The translations under genes were made by a program, and so were the position numbers. A DNA stretch of 64,000 nucleotides. Origin: CBDFHC01 sp965247585. GTDB lineage: Bacteria > Chloroflexota > Dehalococcoidia > Lucifugimonadales > GCA-2712585. Each line of letters starts with the position of its first letter. The first letter of the stretch is position 1. Below are positions 51,100-58,767 of the stretch, piece by piece. The notes beneath the pieces are model-generated. The model made no database searches. It saw only the letters and a program-made list of their open reading frames with translations, and was not told the DNA's origin. The DNA is taken from assembly GCA_965247585.1 (NCBI GenBank), contig CBDFHC010000005.1, positions 1,178,001 through 1,242,000 on the forward strand, given 5' to 3'.

Positions 51100-51876
51100 T
51101 TGTATCCAGTTGACCTATCGGGAAAGCGGGCGGTGGTGTTCGGCGTAGCCAACGAGCGGAGCATCGCCTGGGCGGTGTGCCGCGTGCTTCACCAGGCCGG
51201 GGCGCGGCTGGCCATCGCCTATCAGAACGAGCGGCTACGCAGCCGGGTGGACCGGCTGGTTCAGGAGATGGATGGGGTACTGCTGGTCCAGTGCGACGTG
51301 ACCAGTGACGCGGATATAGAGAGCGCATTCTCCCAGATAGGCCAGGAGATGGGCGGTTTGGACTGCCTGGTGCACAGCGTCGCCTTCGCGCAGCGGGAGG
51401 ACCTGGGTGGAGACTTCTCCAACCTGGGCCGTGAAGGGTTCCAGACAGCCATGGAGGTGAGCGCCTATTCGCTGATACCGCTGGTGCGGCACGCGGCGGC
51501 GCTGATGGGAGAGGGCGGCGGCAGCGTGGTCACTATGACGTTTCAGGCATCACAACGGGTCTTTCCCGGCTACAACGTGATGGGTACGGCCAAGGCGGCG
51601 CTGGAGAACGAGGTGCGGCAGCTTGCCGCGGAGTACGGGGGCCGGAACATCCGGGTCAACGCGGTGTCCGCCGGTCCCTTGGAGACCCTGGCGGCCCGGG
51701 GCATCAGCGGATTTCGGGACATGCGGGAGATACACGCGGAGAGGGCGCCGCTGCGGCGTAACATCACCCACGAAGAGGTGGCCAACGCGACCCTCTTTCT
51801 AAGCAGCGACCTGGCCAGCGGGGTCACCGGCGCCATCATTCCGGTGGATGCCGGATACCACATCATGGCGGTCTAG
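51100..51876 (+). CDS. fabI: Enoyl-ACP reductase FabI
   Basis: A 258-residue NADH-dependent SDR enzyme for the last step of fatty acid elongation. The cofactor loop is VFGVANERSIAWAVCRVL. The FabI active site Tyr-x6-Lys is in YNVMGTAKAALE, and the substrate loop is PLETLAARGISGF. The start is a TTG at 51100 with AAAAGGG upstream. It is a single gene away from the fabD/acpP operon. Confidence 0.94.
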   Translation: MYPVDLSGKRAVVFGVANERSIAWAVCRVLHQAGARLAIAYQNERLRSRVDRLVQEMDGVLLVQCDVTSDADIESAFSQIGQEMGGLDCLVHSVAFAQREDLGGDFSNLGREGFQTAMEVSAYSLIPLVRHAAALMGEGGGSVVTMTFQASQRVFPGYNVMGTAKAALENEVRQLAAEYGGRNIRVNAVSAGPLETLAARGISGFRDMREIHAERAPLRRNITHEEVANATLFLSSDLASGVTGAIIPVDAGYHIMAV

Positions 51877-51895
51877 CAAAGCCCCAGCGCTTACT

Positions 51896-53725
51896 TCACG
51901 CGGTGGCGGTGGGTGCCGCGCCGTGGCCGTTTGACGAGCCGTTGGCCCCGAAGCTCATGCGGTAGAGCTTGGCGTAGAGACCGCCCAGGTCCAGCAGCTC
52001 CTGGTGCCGCCCTTGTTCAACGATGCGTCCTCTGTCCATTACGATGATACGGTCGGCGCTGCGCACGGTGGAGAGCCGATGGGCAATAACCAAGGAGGTC
52101 CGGTCCTTAAGGGCGTTCCCCAACGCCTCCTGTATAACCATTTCCGTATGGCTGTCCACGGAAGCAGTAGCCTCGTCCAGAATGATTATCTTGGGGTCGA
52201 ACACCAGGGCGCGGGCCAGGGCTACAAGCTGTCTCTGCCCTGCGCTGAGGTTGCCCCCCCGCTCCTCTACGGGAGCGTCGTATCCGCCCTTCATTCGCTG
52301 AATAAACTGGTGCGCCCCCACGGTCTTGGCCACGTTGACCACCTGCTGATCAGTCACCTCTGGATGGGAGAAGCGGATGTTCTCCATTACGCTGCCGGAG
52401 AATAGGAAGGGCTCCTGGATCACGGTGCCTATCTGGCTAAGCAAGGAGGAGCGTTCGATGTCACGGATGTCTTGTCCGTCCACGGTGATCCGGCCACCGG
52501 TAACGTCGTAGAGGCGAAGGATGAGAGAGGAGAGGGTGGTCTTTCCGGCGCCGGTTGCCCCCACCACCGCCAGGGTCTCGCCGGGCTTTATCCGGAGGTC
52601 TATTCCTCTAAGCACTTCCACTCCCGGCGTGTAGTGGAAGTGAACGTCTTCGAAGGCGATTTCTCCCTTGACTGCGGGCATGGCCGGGGCGTTGGATTTT
52701 TGGACTATTTCCGGTTTGACGTCCATCAGCTCGAAGATATGGGCGGCGGAGGTCATGGCCCGCTGCACCATGGTGTACTGCATGGTCAGGTTACGGATGG
52801 GCTCAAAGAAGCGCTGGAGGTAGAGGGCGAAGGCCACCACCACACCCACCAGCAGGTCCCCATTGATAACCATTAGCCCGCCAAAGACAATGACTAGGCC
52901 CATGGCAACGCCGGTAAGCACCTCCACCGCCGGCAGCAGCGAAGAGGAGAGACGGCTGGCGCTGAGAGTCGCCTCCAAATGGTTCTGATTGAGCCGGTCA
53001 AAGTGCTCCAGGTTTTCGTCTTCCCTATTAAGACTTTGGATCACCCTCATGCCGGAGATGTTCTCTTGGAGATTGCCGTTGACGATGGCCAGGGCGCGGC
53101 GCACCCGCATGAAACGGGGCCACGAGTAGACCTGCCAATAGCCCGCCATGAGCACCAGCAACGGAATAACGGAAAGGGTGATGAGCGCCAACTTCCAGTC
53201 AATAAACAGCATGGCAACAACTATGACGCCCAGCGTGAGCAAGTCACCCAGGGTAATGGCAAGCTGGGAAAGGAACTCCTGGATCTGGTGTACGTCGTTT
53301 TGAATGCGGGACATGACCCGGCCCATCTCTACCTTGTCATAGAAGGACATGGAAAGGCTCTGCAGGTGGTTAAACAGGTCGCCGCGCAGGGCCACCAGCA
53401 GGTTCTGGGAAACGCGGGCCATGGTGACCTGATGGATATAGTGGGTGACGTAGTTGATACCGGCGTTGACAAAGAAGAGGATGGCCCAGAATGTGAGGCC
53501 TGAGACGCTTTTATCTTCTATGGCCTCGTTCACCGATTTGAGAACGATGAGGGGCGCTGCCACCACGGTGGCGGTGTAGAGGCCCATGGTGACCAGGCTG
53601 ACGATGAGCATCGCCTTGTAGCGAAAGGCGTAGGAGAAGAGACGGCCCAGCAGCTTGTGGTCCGTTATACGGCCACGGCGCTCATCAATGACATCTTCGC
53701 GGGTTAGTCTCCAGCCGCCGTACAT
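51896..53725 (-). CDS. ABC exporter, canonical half of a heterodimer
   Basis: A 609-residue fused membrane-ATPase half-transporter. Six helices fill residues about 35-320. The ATPase has Walker A VGATGAGKTTLS, Walker B KIIILDEATASVDS with the catalytic Glu, H-loop VIAHRLST, and a slightly altered signature LSAGQRQL. It pairs with the degenerate half encoded upstream at 53945-55714. Substrate is unknown; drugs, lipids or peptides are all possible. It starts at an ATG. Confidence 0.9.
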   Translation of the reverse strand: MYGGWRLTREDVIDERRGRITDHKLLGRLFSYAFRYKAMLIVSLVTMGLYTATVVAAPLIVLKSVNEAIEDKSVSGLTFWAILFFVNAGINYVTHYIHQVTMARVSQNLLVALRGDLFNHLQSLSMSFYDKVEMGRVMSRIQNDVHQIQEFLSQLAITLGDLLTLGVIVVAMLFIDWKLALITLSVIPLLVLMAGYWQVYSWPRFMRVRRALAIVNGNLQENISGMRVIQSLNREDENLEHFDRLNQNHLEATLSASRLSSSLLPAVEVLTGVAMGLVIVFGGLMVINGDLLVGVVVAFALYLQRFFEPIRNLTMQYTMVQRAMTSAAHIFELMDVKPEIVQKSNAPAMPAVKGEIAFEDVHFHYTPGVEVLRGIDLRIKPGETLAVVGATGAGKTTLSSLILRLYDVTGGRITVDGQDIRDIERSSLLSQIGTVIQEPFLFSGSVMENIRFSHPEVTDQQVVNVAKTVGAHQFIQRMKGGYDAPVEERGGNLSAGQRQLVALARALVFDPKIIILDEATASVDSHTEMVIQEALGNALKDRTSLVIAHRLSTVRSADRIIVMDRGRIVEQGRHQELLDLGGLYAKLYRMSFGANGSSNGHGAAPTATA

Positions 53726-53944
53726 CAGCGAGACCCTACCTTGAAATGGGCATCGGCCGGCCGGATGGGATGCTTAATCGGGGGAGTCCAGAGGGGGTAG
53801 CCCCCTCTGGCGGGAGTCTGAGGGTGCCCCTCAGAAATTAAATTTAAAACCGCCCGGGGCGGGCGAGTGGCCACCACCAAGCTATGATCTTCAGTGTTCT
53901 TTTGTGCCACGATCCAATTCGAGCCACAAAAGATTCTCCTTACC
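53726..53944 (-). other. Spacer between the two ABC exporter genes
   Basis: This 219-base gap holds the two-hairpin repeat copy 2 and no gene. Confidence 0.55.
53788..53865 (+). repeat. Dispersed hairpin repeat, copy 2
   Basis: The first hairpin is a perfect 10-bp stem CCAGAGGGGG/CCCCCTCTGG with a TAG loop (53788-53810). The second is the 8-bp TCTGAGGG/CCCTCAGA stem (53817-53835). Both the second hairpin and the tail ending GGGGCGGG match copy 1 at 18091-18150. Confidence 0.75.
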
Positions 53945-55714
53945 TTAACCATCCACTTCACTGGTTACAGACGCCTCGAATAGCACCTGCTCGCTGGGGA
54001 GAAGCTGCAGCTCGTAGATGCGCTTGTAGAAGCCCTCCCGGCTAATGAGTTCCTTGTGGGTGCCACGCTCCACTATCTTCCCATCTTCCAGGACCAGAAT
54101 TACGTCCGCTTCTTGGACGCTGCTAACCCGGTGGGCGATTATGAAGGTGGTGCGGTCCCGCATGACGGCATCCAGCGCCACGCTGATAAGACGCTCGGTT
54201 TCCACGTCTACGCTGGAGGTAGAATCGTCCAGTATCAGAATTGGAGGGTCCACCAGCATGGTCCGGGCAATGGCGATCCGCTGCCGCTGACCGCCGGAGA
54301 GGGTGACGCCGCGCTCGCCAACAACGGTGTCGTAGCCCTCCGGAAGGCTGACGATGAAATCGTGTAGCTGGGCGGCCTTCGCGGCCTCTTCCACCTGCTC
54401 TGGGGTAACGCCATTGGCGCCGTAGGCGAGGTTCTCACGGATAGAAGCATGGAAAAGGAATACGTCCTGGAAGACAATCCCAACGTTGTGGCGCAGAGAG
54501 TCCAGCGTTACGCCGCGGACGTCTATGCCGTCAATGAAAATCGAGCCTTCGGTGGGGTCGTAGAAGCGGGGGATCAGGTTGACCACGGTGGTCTTACCGC
54601 TGCCCGCCGCGCCCAGTATGGCCACTCGCTGACCCACCTCGGCCTCGAAACTTACGTGTTGCAACGCGGGGGATAGGGCGTTGTAGCCGAAGGAGACATC
54701 GTTGAACCTGACGGCGCCTTTCACATTTTCCAACGGCCGGGCGCCCACGGCGCCCTGCACCGGGGACTCCGCGTCCAGGACCTGGAAGATCCTTTCGCCG
54801 GATGACATAGCCCTGGAAAAGGTGTTGACGGCCCACCCCAGCATTCGCACCGGCATGACCAGGAGCCCCAAGTAGAGGAGAAACTGGGTCAGCTCCCCGG
54901 CGCTCAGGGTGCCGCTAATGACCAACCGCCCGCCGAAGAGCACCACCAACCCGGTGGCGCCTATGTACATGAAGGTGAGGAACGCGGAGTTGGCCACCCG
55001 GAGGCGGTTGGCCAAGAAGGTCTCCTCGGAAACGCTGGAGGAGCTGTCATGGAATCTCTGGCGCTGGGCGCTCTCGGCGCCGAAGGATTTGACCACCCGC
55101 ATGCCCGCCAGATTCTCCTGGAGCACGGTGGTGAGTTCCCCCATCTTTATCTGCACGCGGTTCCAGATCGTTCTCAGCTTTCGCCCCACCGTGACGGTCG
55201 TGTAGAGGGTTACGGGGACCCCGGCAAGGCTAATGAGACCCAGCTTCCAGTGGATAAGCAAAAGCAACGGGACGATGCCTCCAATTAGGATGGCTAGCTG
55301 GAAGAACCGCACCAGCCCGAAGCTGATGAACATACGGGTGCTTTCCACGTCGTAGGTGACCACGGACATCAGGTCACCGGTGTTGCGGCGGTCGTGGAAT
55401 CCGAAGCTGAGGCGTTGCATTTTGGACAGCAAGGCGCTTCTCAGCGTATAGGCCACGCGGGCGGAAACGGCTTCAGCAAAGTAGGTTTGGCCGTAGCTGA
55501 AGACGCCGCGGAGCAGGCTGACGAATAAGAGGAGTCCCGCCAACCAGTAGAGCCGGGTGGTATCGCTCTCGGTAAGGGCGTGGTCTACGGCGTCGCCGAT
55601 GAGCCAGGGCAGCGTAAGGGCCAGGACGCTAGAGGCTATCAGGGATATCCAGGCAAGACCCAGGTGCCGGTGGTATCGGATTCCGTATCGGGCGAGACGA
55701 AACAGGATGGACAT
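53945..55714 (-). CDS. ABC exporter, degenerate half of a heterodimer
   Basis: A 589-residue membrane-ATPase half-transporter. Walker A is LGAAGSGKTTVV and the signature LSGGQRQR is canonical. Walker B is ILILDDSTSSVD, with Asp in place of the catalytic Glu, the mark of the degenerate site in heterodimeric exporters such as TM287/288 and LmrCD. I take the ATG at 55714 (MSILFRLARYG); an upstream TTG at 55753 overlaps the -35 box. The -10 box ends 9 nt before this ATG. Confidence 0.9.
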   Translation of the reverse strand: MSILFRLARYGIRYHRHLGLAWISLIASSVLALTLPWLIGDAVDHALTESDTTRLYWLAGLLLFVSLLRGVFSYGQTYFAEAVSARVAYTLRSALLSKMQRLSFGFHDRRNTGDLMSVVTYDVESTRMFISFGLVRFFQLAILIGGIVPLLLLIHWKLGLISLAGVPVTLYTTVTVGRKLRTIWNRVQIKMGELTTVLQENLAGMRVVKSFGAESAQRQRFHDSSSSVSEETFLANRLRVANSAFLTFMYIGATGLVVLFGGRLVISGTLSAGELTQFLLYLGLLVMPVRMLGWAVNTFSRAMSSGERIFQVLDAESPVQGAVGARPLENVKGAVRFNDVSFGYNALSPALQHVSFEAEVGQRVAILGAAGSGKTTVVNLIPRFYDPTEGSIFIDGIDVRGVTLDSLRHNVGIVFQDVFLFHASIRENLAYGANGVTPEQVEEAAKAAQLHDFIVSLPEGYDTVVGERGVTLSGGQRQRIAIARTMLVDPPILILDDSTSSVDVETERLISVALDAVMRDRTTFIIAHRVSSVQEADVILVLEDGKIVERGTHKELISREGFYKRIYELQLLPSEQVLFEASVTSEVDG

Positions 55715-55723
55715 ACAATCCTT

Positions 55724-55753
55724 ATTATATCCCTCCCGGTGCTCTCTGACCAA
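55724..55753 (-). promoter_or_regulatory. Promoter of the ABC exporter pair, predicted leaderless
   Basis: On the minus strand TTGGTC, an 18-nt spacer and a perfect TATAAT, 9 nt before the ATG at 55714. Confidence 0.72.
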
Positions 55754-55841
55754 TGCGCCGAGGCACGACTAAGCGCGGGCTTCGGACCGGCGGATTACCC
55801 GAAGGAAGGCGGCGCGATTCCTATTAATACGGATATCGCCA

Positions 55842-55850
55842 TGCTAGAAT
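55842..55850 (+). promoter_or_regulatory. Extended -10 promoter of rimI
   Basis: TGC-TAGAAT lies 36 nt before the rimI ATG. The same nine bases occur at 3678 and 15922. Confidence 0.5.
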
Positions 55851-55886
55851 AACTGAATTCTCAGGGACGGCATTCGCGGATTCCTA

Positions 55887-56558
55887 ATGACCTTTCTCCT
55901 ACGGCAATTATCTGAGTCAGACGTAAAACGGGTAGTTGAAATAGAGAAAGAGGCCTTTCCAACCCTTTGGCCCCGCACCCCATTTGAAAGGGACCTGAAT
56001 AACCGTAGGATCAACTACCTGGTGGCGGCCAGATTTCTGTCTCAAGCAGAGATAAAAGCCGCCAAGTCATCGCCATCCCTTAAAGGGTCCCCTTCCCTTC
56101 TTTTCCGGCTATCGAGAAGGCTGTTCGGGAAGATGGCGGCGCCGGAGATGGTTCTGCCTCCCGCCAAGGATACGCCGCTAGGCTACGTGGGCACTTGGTA
56201 CCTGACAGACGAGGCTCATATAACTGCCATAGCGGTGTTGGAAGATTGGCAAGGGCAAGGGCTGGGAGAACTGCTCTTGGTGGGGGCCATCGAGACCTCA
56301 ATGCGCAGAAACAGCCGGGTGGTGACCCTGGAAGCCAGGGTCTCCAACTACAAAGCCATTTCGCTTTACGAGAAGTACGGGTTCAAACGCACTGGCACCC
56401 GCAAAGCCTATTACAGTGACAATCGTGAAGACGCCGCGATCATGGAAACGGAGTCCTTATACAGCCCAGCCTATCTGGGCCGGTTTACCCAGTTGAAAGA
56501 GGCCTTTTTCCAGCGGCGTGGCGCAATGGAGCTGTCCCCGGGGTTGGTAGTCAAATAG
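55887..56558 (+). CDS. rimI: RimI-like GNAT N-acetyltransferase
   Basis: A 223-residue GNAT protein. The acetyl-CoA site is in EDWQGQGLGELLL, and ARVSNYKAISLYEKYGFKRTGTRKAYYSDNREDAAIME matches the RimI C-terminal half. Compared with the usual RimI of about 150 residues, it has an insert of about 45 residues (roughly 53-97, low complexity, PSLKGSPSLLFRLSRRLFG) and an extra C-terminal tail. It probably acetylates a protein N-terminus, but the target is not certain. It starts at an ATG. Confidence 0.82.
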   Translation: MTFLLRQLSESDVKRVVEIEKEAFPTLWPRTPFERDLNNRRINYLVAARFLSQAEIKAAKSSPSLKGSPSLLFRLSRRLFGKMAAPEMVLPPAKDTPLGYVGTWYLTDEAHITAIAVLEDWQGQGLGELLLVGAIETSMRRNSRVVTLEARVSNYKAISLYEKYGFKRTGTRKAYYSDNREDAAIMETESLYSPAYLGRFTQLKEAFFQRRGAMELSPGLVVK

Positions 56559-56616
56559 GCGTTCTCCCGGGATACCCGCAGCGCCTGCCCGGCGGCGCCT
56601 TGCCGGGCCGTTTGTC

Positions 56617-56645
56617 TTGACCCTCATATGCCTGATTGATAGAAT
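56617..56645 (+). promoter_or_regulatory. Consensus-like promoter at the start of coaE
   Basis: TTGACC, a 17-nt spacer (with CATATG near its start) and TAGAAT. The -10 box overlaps the first candidate ATG of coaE (56644). Confidence 0.65.
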
Positions 56646-57279
56646 GTCGCAGATTTTCGACCCTCCAGCCACAACCAAGGTTATCGGCCTCACCGGGGGC
56701 ATTGGCACAGGAAAAACCGAAGTGTCAAAGATCCTGGAGGGCCTGGGAGCTACGTTGATCAACGCTGACCTGTTGGGTCACAAGGCGTACCGGGCGGGCA
56801 CCGACGGTTGGCGGCGAGTGGTGGAAACCTTCGGCGAAGGAGTAGTGGGAGAGGACGGTGAAGTGGACCGGCGGCGGCTGGGAGAAAGAGTGTTTTCCAA
56901 GCCATCGGCCAGGGAGAAACTGGATGCCATTGTGCATCCCAAGATACGGGAAATGGCCGGCCGGAAGATTGATCAGCTTCGCCGTGGGAATGCTGGTACA
57001 ATAGTGTTCGAGGCCGCGCTGCTGATTGAAGCGGGGTGGGACTCGTTAGTGGATGAAGTCTGGGTCACCTACGCGCCGGAAGCGGAAGTAGTAGCCCGGC
57101 TAAAACGAAGTAACGGGCTCTCTGAGAGGGAAGTAAGGAAGCGGATTGGAGCACAGCTTCCCCCAGGAGAGCGGGCCAAACCCGGGCAGGTGGTCATAGA
57201 TAATTCAGGCACTCCGGAGGCGCTACGGAGCACCGTAGAGGGTATCTGGAAGCAACGCCTGGAGAAGAAGGACGGGTAG
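56644..57279 (+). CDS. coaE: Dephospho-CoA kinase
   Basis: The last step of CoA synthesis, about 211 residues. The P-loop is IGLTGGIGTGKTEVSK, followed by INADLLGHKAYRAG, FSKPSAREKLDAIVHPKI and the late GERAKPGQVVIDNSG. I list the ATG at 56644, but the promoter's -10 box overlaps it. If that promoter is used, the mRNA would begin near an ATT at 56653 and no canonical start would precede the P-loop. Read-through from rimI would allow the ATG. The gene is followed 3 nt later by the AAA+ ATPase. Confidence 0.88.
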   Translation: MSQIFDPPATTKVIGLTGGIGTGKTEVSKILEGLGATLINADLLGHKAYRAGTDGWRRVVETFGEGVVGEDGEVDRRRLGERVFSKPSAREKLDAIVHPKIREMAGRKIDQLRRGNAGTIVFEAALLIEAGWDSLVDEVWVTYAPEAEVVARLKRSNGLSEREVRKRIGAQLPPGERAKPGQVVIDNSGTPEALRSTVEGIWKQRLEKKDG

Positions 57280-57282
57280 CGC

Positions 57283-58170
57283 ATGGCAACAGAGACAGAG
57301 GAACTGTACAAGCAGTACACGATTGAAGAGTATACGGTGGATGAGGAACCGTTCTATCTGCCGACAGGGGATGAGGTGGAGCTGTTTGAGGCCTCGTATA
57401 AGGCGCAGATCCCCGTGTTGCTGAAGGGTCCCACGGGCACCGGCAAAACCCGGTTCGTTGAGTACATGGCGTGGAAGCTGAGCCGGCCCATGGCGGTGGT
57501 CAAGAAGCGGTCAAAGGCCGCCAACAACGGCAAGATGATCCCGCTGATCACCATAGCCTGCCACGAGGACCTGACGGCCGGCGACCTGGTGGGAAGGTAC
57601 CTCCTGGACGCGGAAGGGACCCGGTGGCTGGACGGTCCCTTGACCCGGGCGGTGAAGTCCGGGGCTATATGCTACCTGGACGAGATCGTGGAGGCGCGCA
57701 AAGACACCACGGTGCTCATCCACCCCCTGGCGGACCACCGGCGTGTCCTGCCGGTGGAGAAGCAAGGGGTAGTGCTGGAAGCCAAGAAGGGGTTCCACCT
57801 GGTGATCTCATACAATCCGGGATACCAGAGCGCTTTAAAGGACCTGAAAGAGAGCACACGTCAGCGGTTCGTCGCCTTGGAGTTCAACCCGCCGCCACGT
57901 GACCTGGAAGCCAAGATTGTGCAAGAAGAGTCCGGCTGCACGGCGGAGGAGGCCCAGGCGCTGGCCAAGCTAGGCGAAAAGGTGCGTAATCTTCAGGAGC
58001 ACGGGCTGAAAGAGGGCGCCAGCACCCGGGTCCTGATTTACGCCGGCAAGCTGATATCCCAAGGAATACAGCCTCGGCGCGCCTGCCATGTCGCCGTGGT
58101 TTGGGGAATAACCGACGACGCTCAGGTGCAACGCAGCGTTGAAGAGGTTGTTTCGTCCATATTTGAGTAG
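57283..58170 (+). CDS. CbbQ/NorQ-type MoxR AAA+ ATPase
   Basis: A 295-residue MoxR-family ATPase. Walker A is LLKGPTGTGKTRFVEYMA, Walker B is GAICYLDEIVEARKDT, and the pore and sensor region is in HLVISYNPGYQSALKDLKESTRQRF. The C-terminal CbbQ_C domain is present. These proteins work with a VWA-domain partner (CbbO/NorD) to activate or insert metal in a target enzyme; the partner is encoded two genes down. No Rubisco or nitric oxide reductase lies nearby, so the client is unknown. Confidence 0.9.
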   Translation: MATETEELYKQYTIEEYTVDEEPFYLPTGDEVELFEASYKAQIPVLLKGPTGTGKTRFVEYMAWKLSRPMAVVKKRSKAANNGKMIPLITIACHEDLTAGDLVGRYLLDAEGTRWLDGPLTRAVKSGAICYLDEIVEARKDTTVLIHPLADHRRVLPVEKQGVVLEAKKGFHLVISYNPGYQSALKDLKESTRQRFVALEFNPPPRDLEAKIVQEESGCTAEEAQALAKLGEKVRNLQEHGLKEGASTRVLIYAGKLISQGIQPRRACHVAVVWGITDDAQVQRSVEEVVSSIFE

Positions 58171-58178
58171 AGACCTCA

Positions 58179-58766
58179 GTGACGGATTCCATCCTAACTG
58201 AACTGAGAAAGCTTCTTTCGGAACGACCAGTTAAGACACTGGATGACCCCAGCCGAAAGCCAGCATCCGTTCTTTTGCTCATCTATCCCAAGGACGGAGA
58301 ATACTGCGTCCACCTCCAGAAACGCACCCAGCACGTGTACCGTCACAAGGGAGAGGTCTGCTTTCCAGGCGGGACCCCGGAGCCCGAGGATGCCGGACCT
58401 GTGGATACGGCGCTGCGCGAGGCGTTTGAGGAGGACGGCATCCGCCCTGAGGACGTAACCATCCTGGGACAAATGGATGATTTCCCCACGCGTACGGACT
58501 ATACGCTCAAGGTTTTTGTCGGCACCATTCCCTACCCTTACCATTTCAAGACCAACCCGGCCGAGGTGGACGAGGTGCTGGAGGTGCCGCTAAAGGTGCT
58601 CCAGGACCCGGCCAACTGGAGGGAAGAGGTCCGCTGGCAGCAGGACGGTCCAATAACCGCACATGCCTACGCCCACGGCCCTCACATAACTTACGGAGCC
58701 ACGGCCAACATTGTCACCCAATTCCTGGGATTGGTGGACCAGGCCCAGAAGAACGGGAGGCGCTGA
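58179..58766 (+). CDS. Nudix hydrolase, CoA pyrophosphatase-like
   Basis: A 195-residue Nudix protein. The Nudix box reads GGTPEPEDAGPVDTALREAF then EEDGI, and the preceding HKGEVCFPGG matches the NudL/CoAse pattern that hydrolyses CoA or related dinucleotides. The start is a GTG at 58179, 8 nt after the ATPase gene. It lies between the AAA+ ATPase and its VWA partner, one gene from coaE. The substrate is inferred, not shown. Confidence 0.85.
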   Translation: MTDSILTELRKLLSERPVKTLDDPSRKPASVLLLIYPKDGEYCVHLQKRTQHVYRHKGEVCFPGGTPEPEDAGPVDTALREAFEEDGIRPEDVTILGQMDDFPTRTDYTLKVFVGTIPYPYHFKTNPAEVDEVLEVPLKVLQDPANWREEVRWQQDGPITAHAYAHGPHITYGATANIVTQFLGLVDQAQKNGRR

Positions 58767-58767
58767 C

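Noticed and set aside
53788..53810. CCAGAGGGGG hairpin as a simple terminator
   Set aside because: There is no T-run on either side, and it is part of the dispersed repeat.
55715..55753. TTG start at 55753 for the ABC exporter
   Set aside because: It overlaps the -35 box of the promoter; the added 13 residues look non-coding and the ATG at 55714 fits the family.
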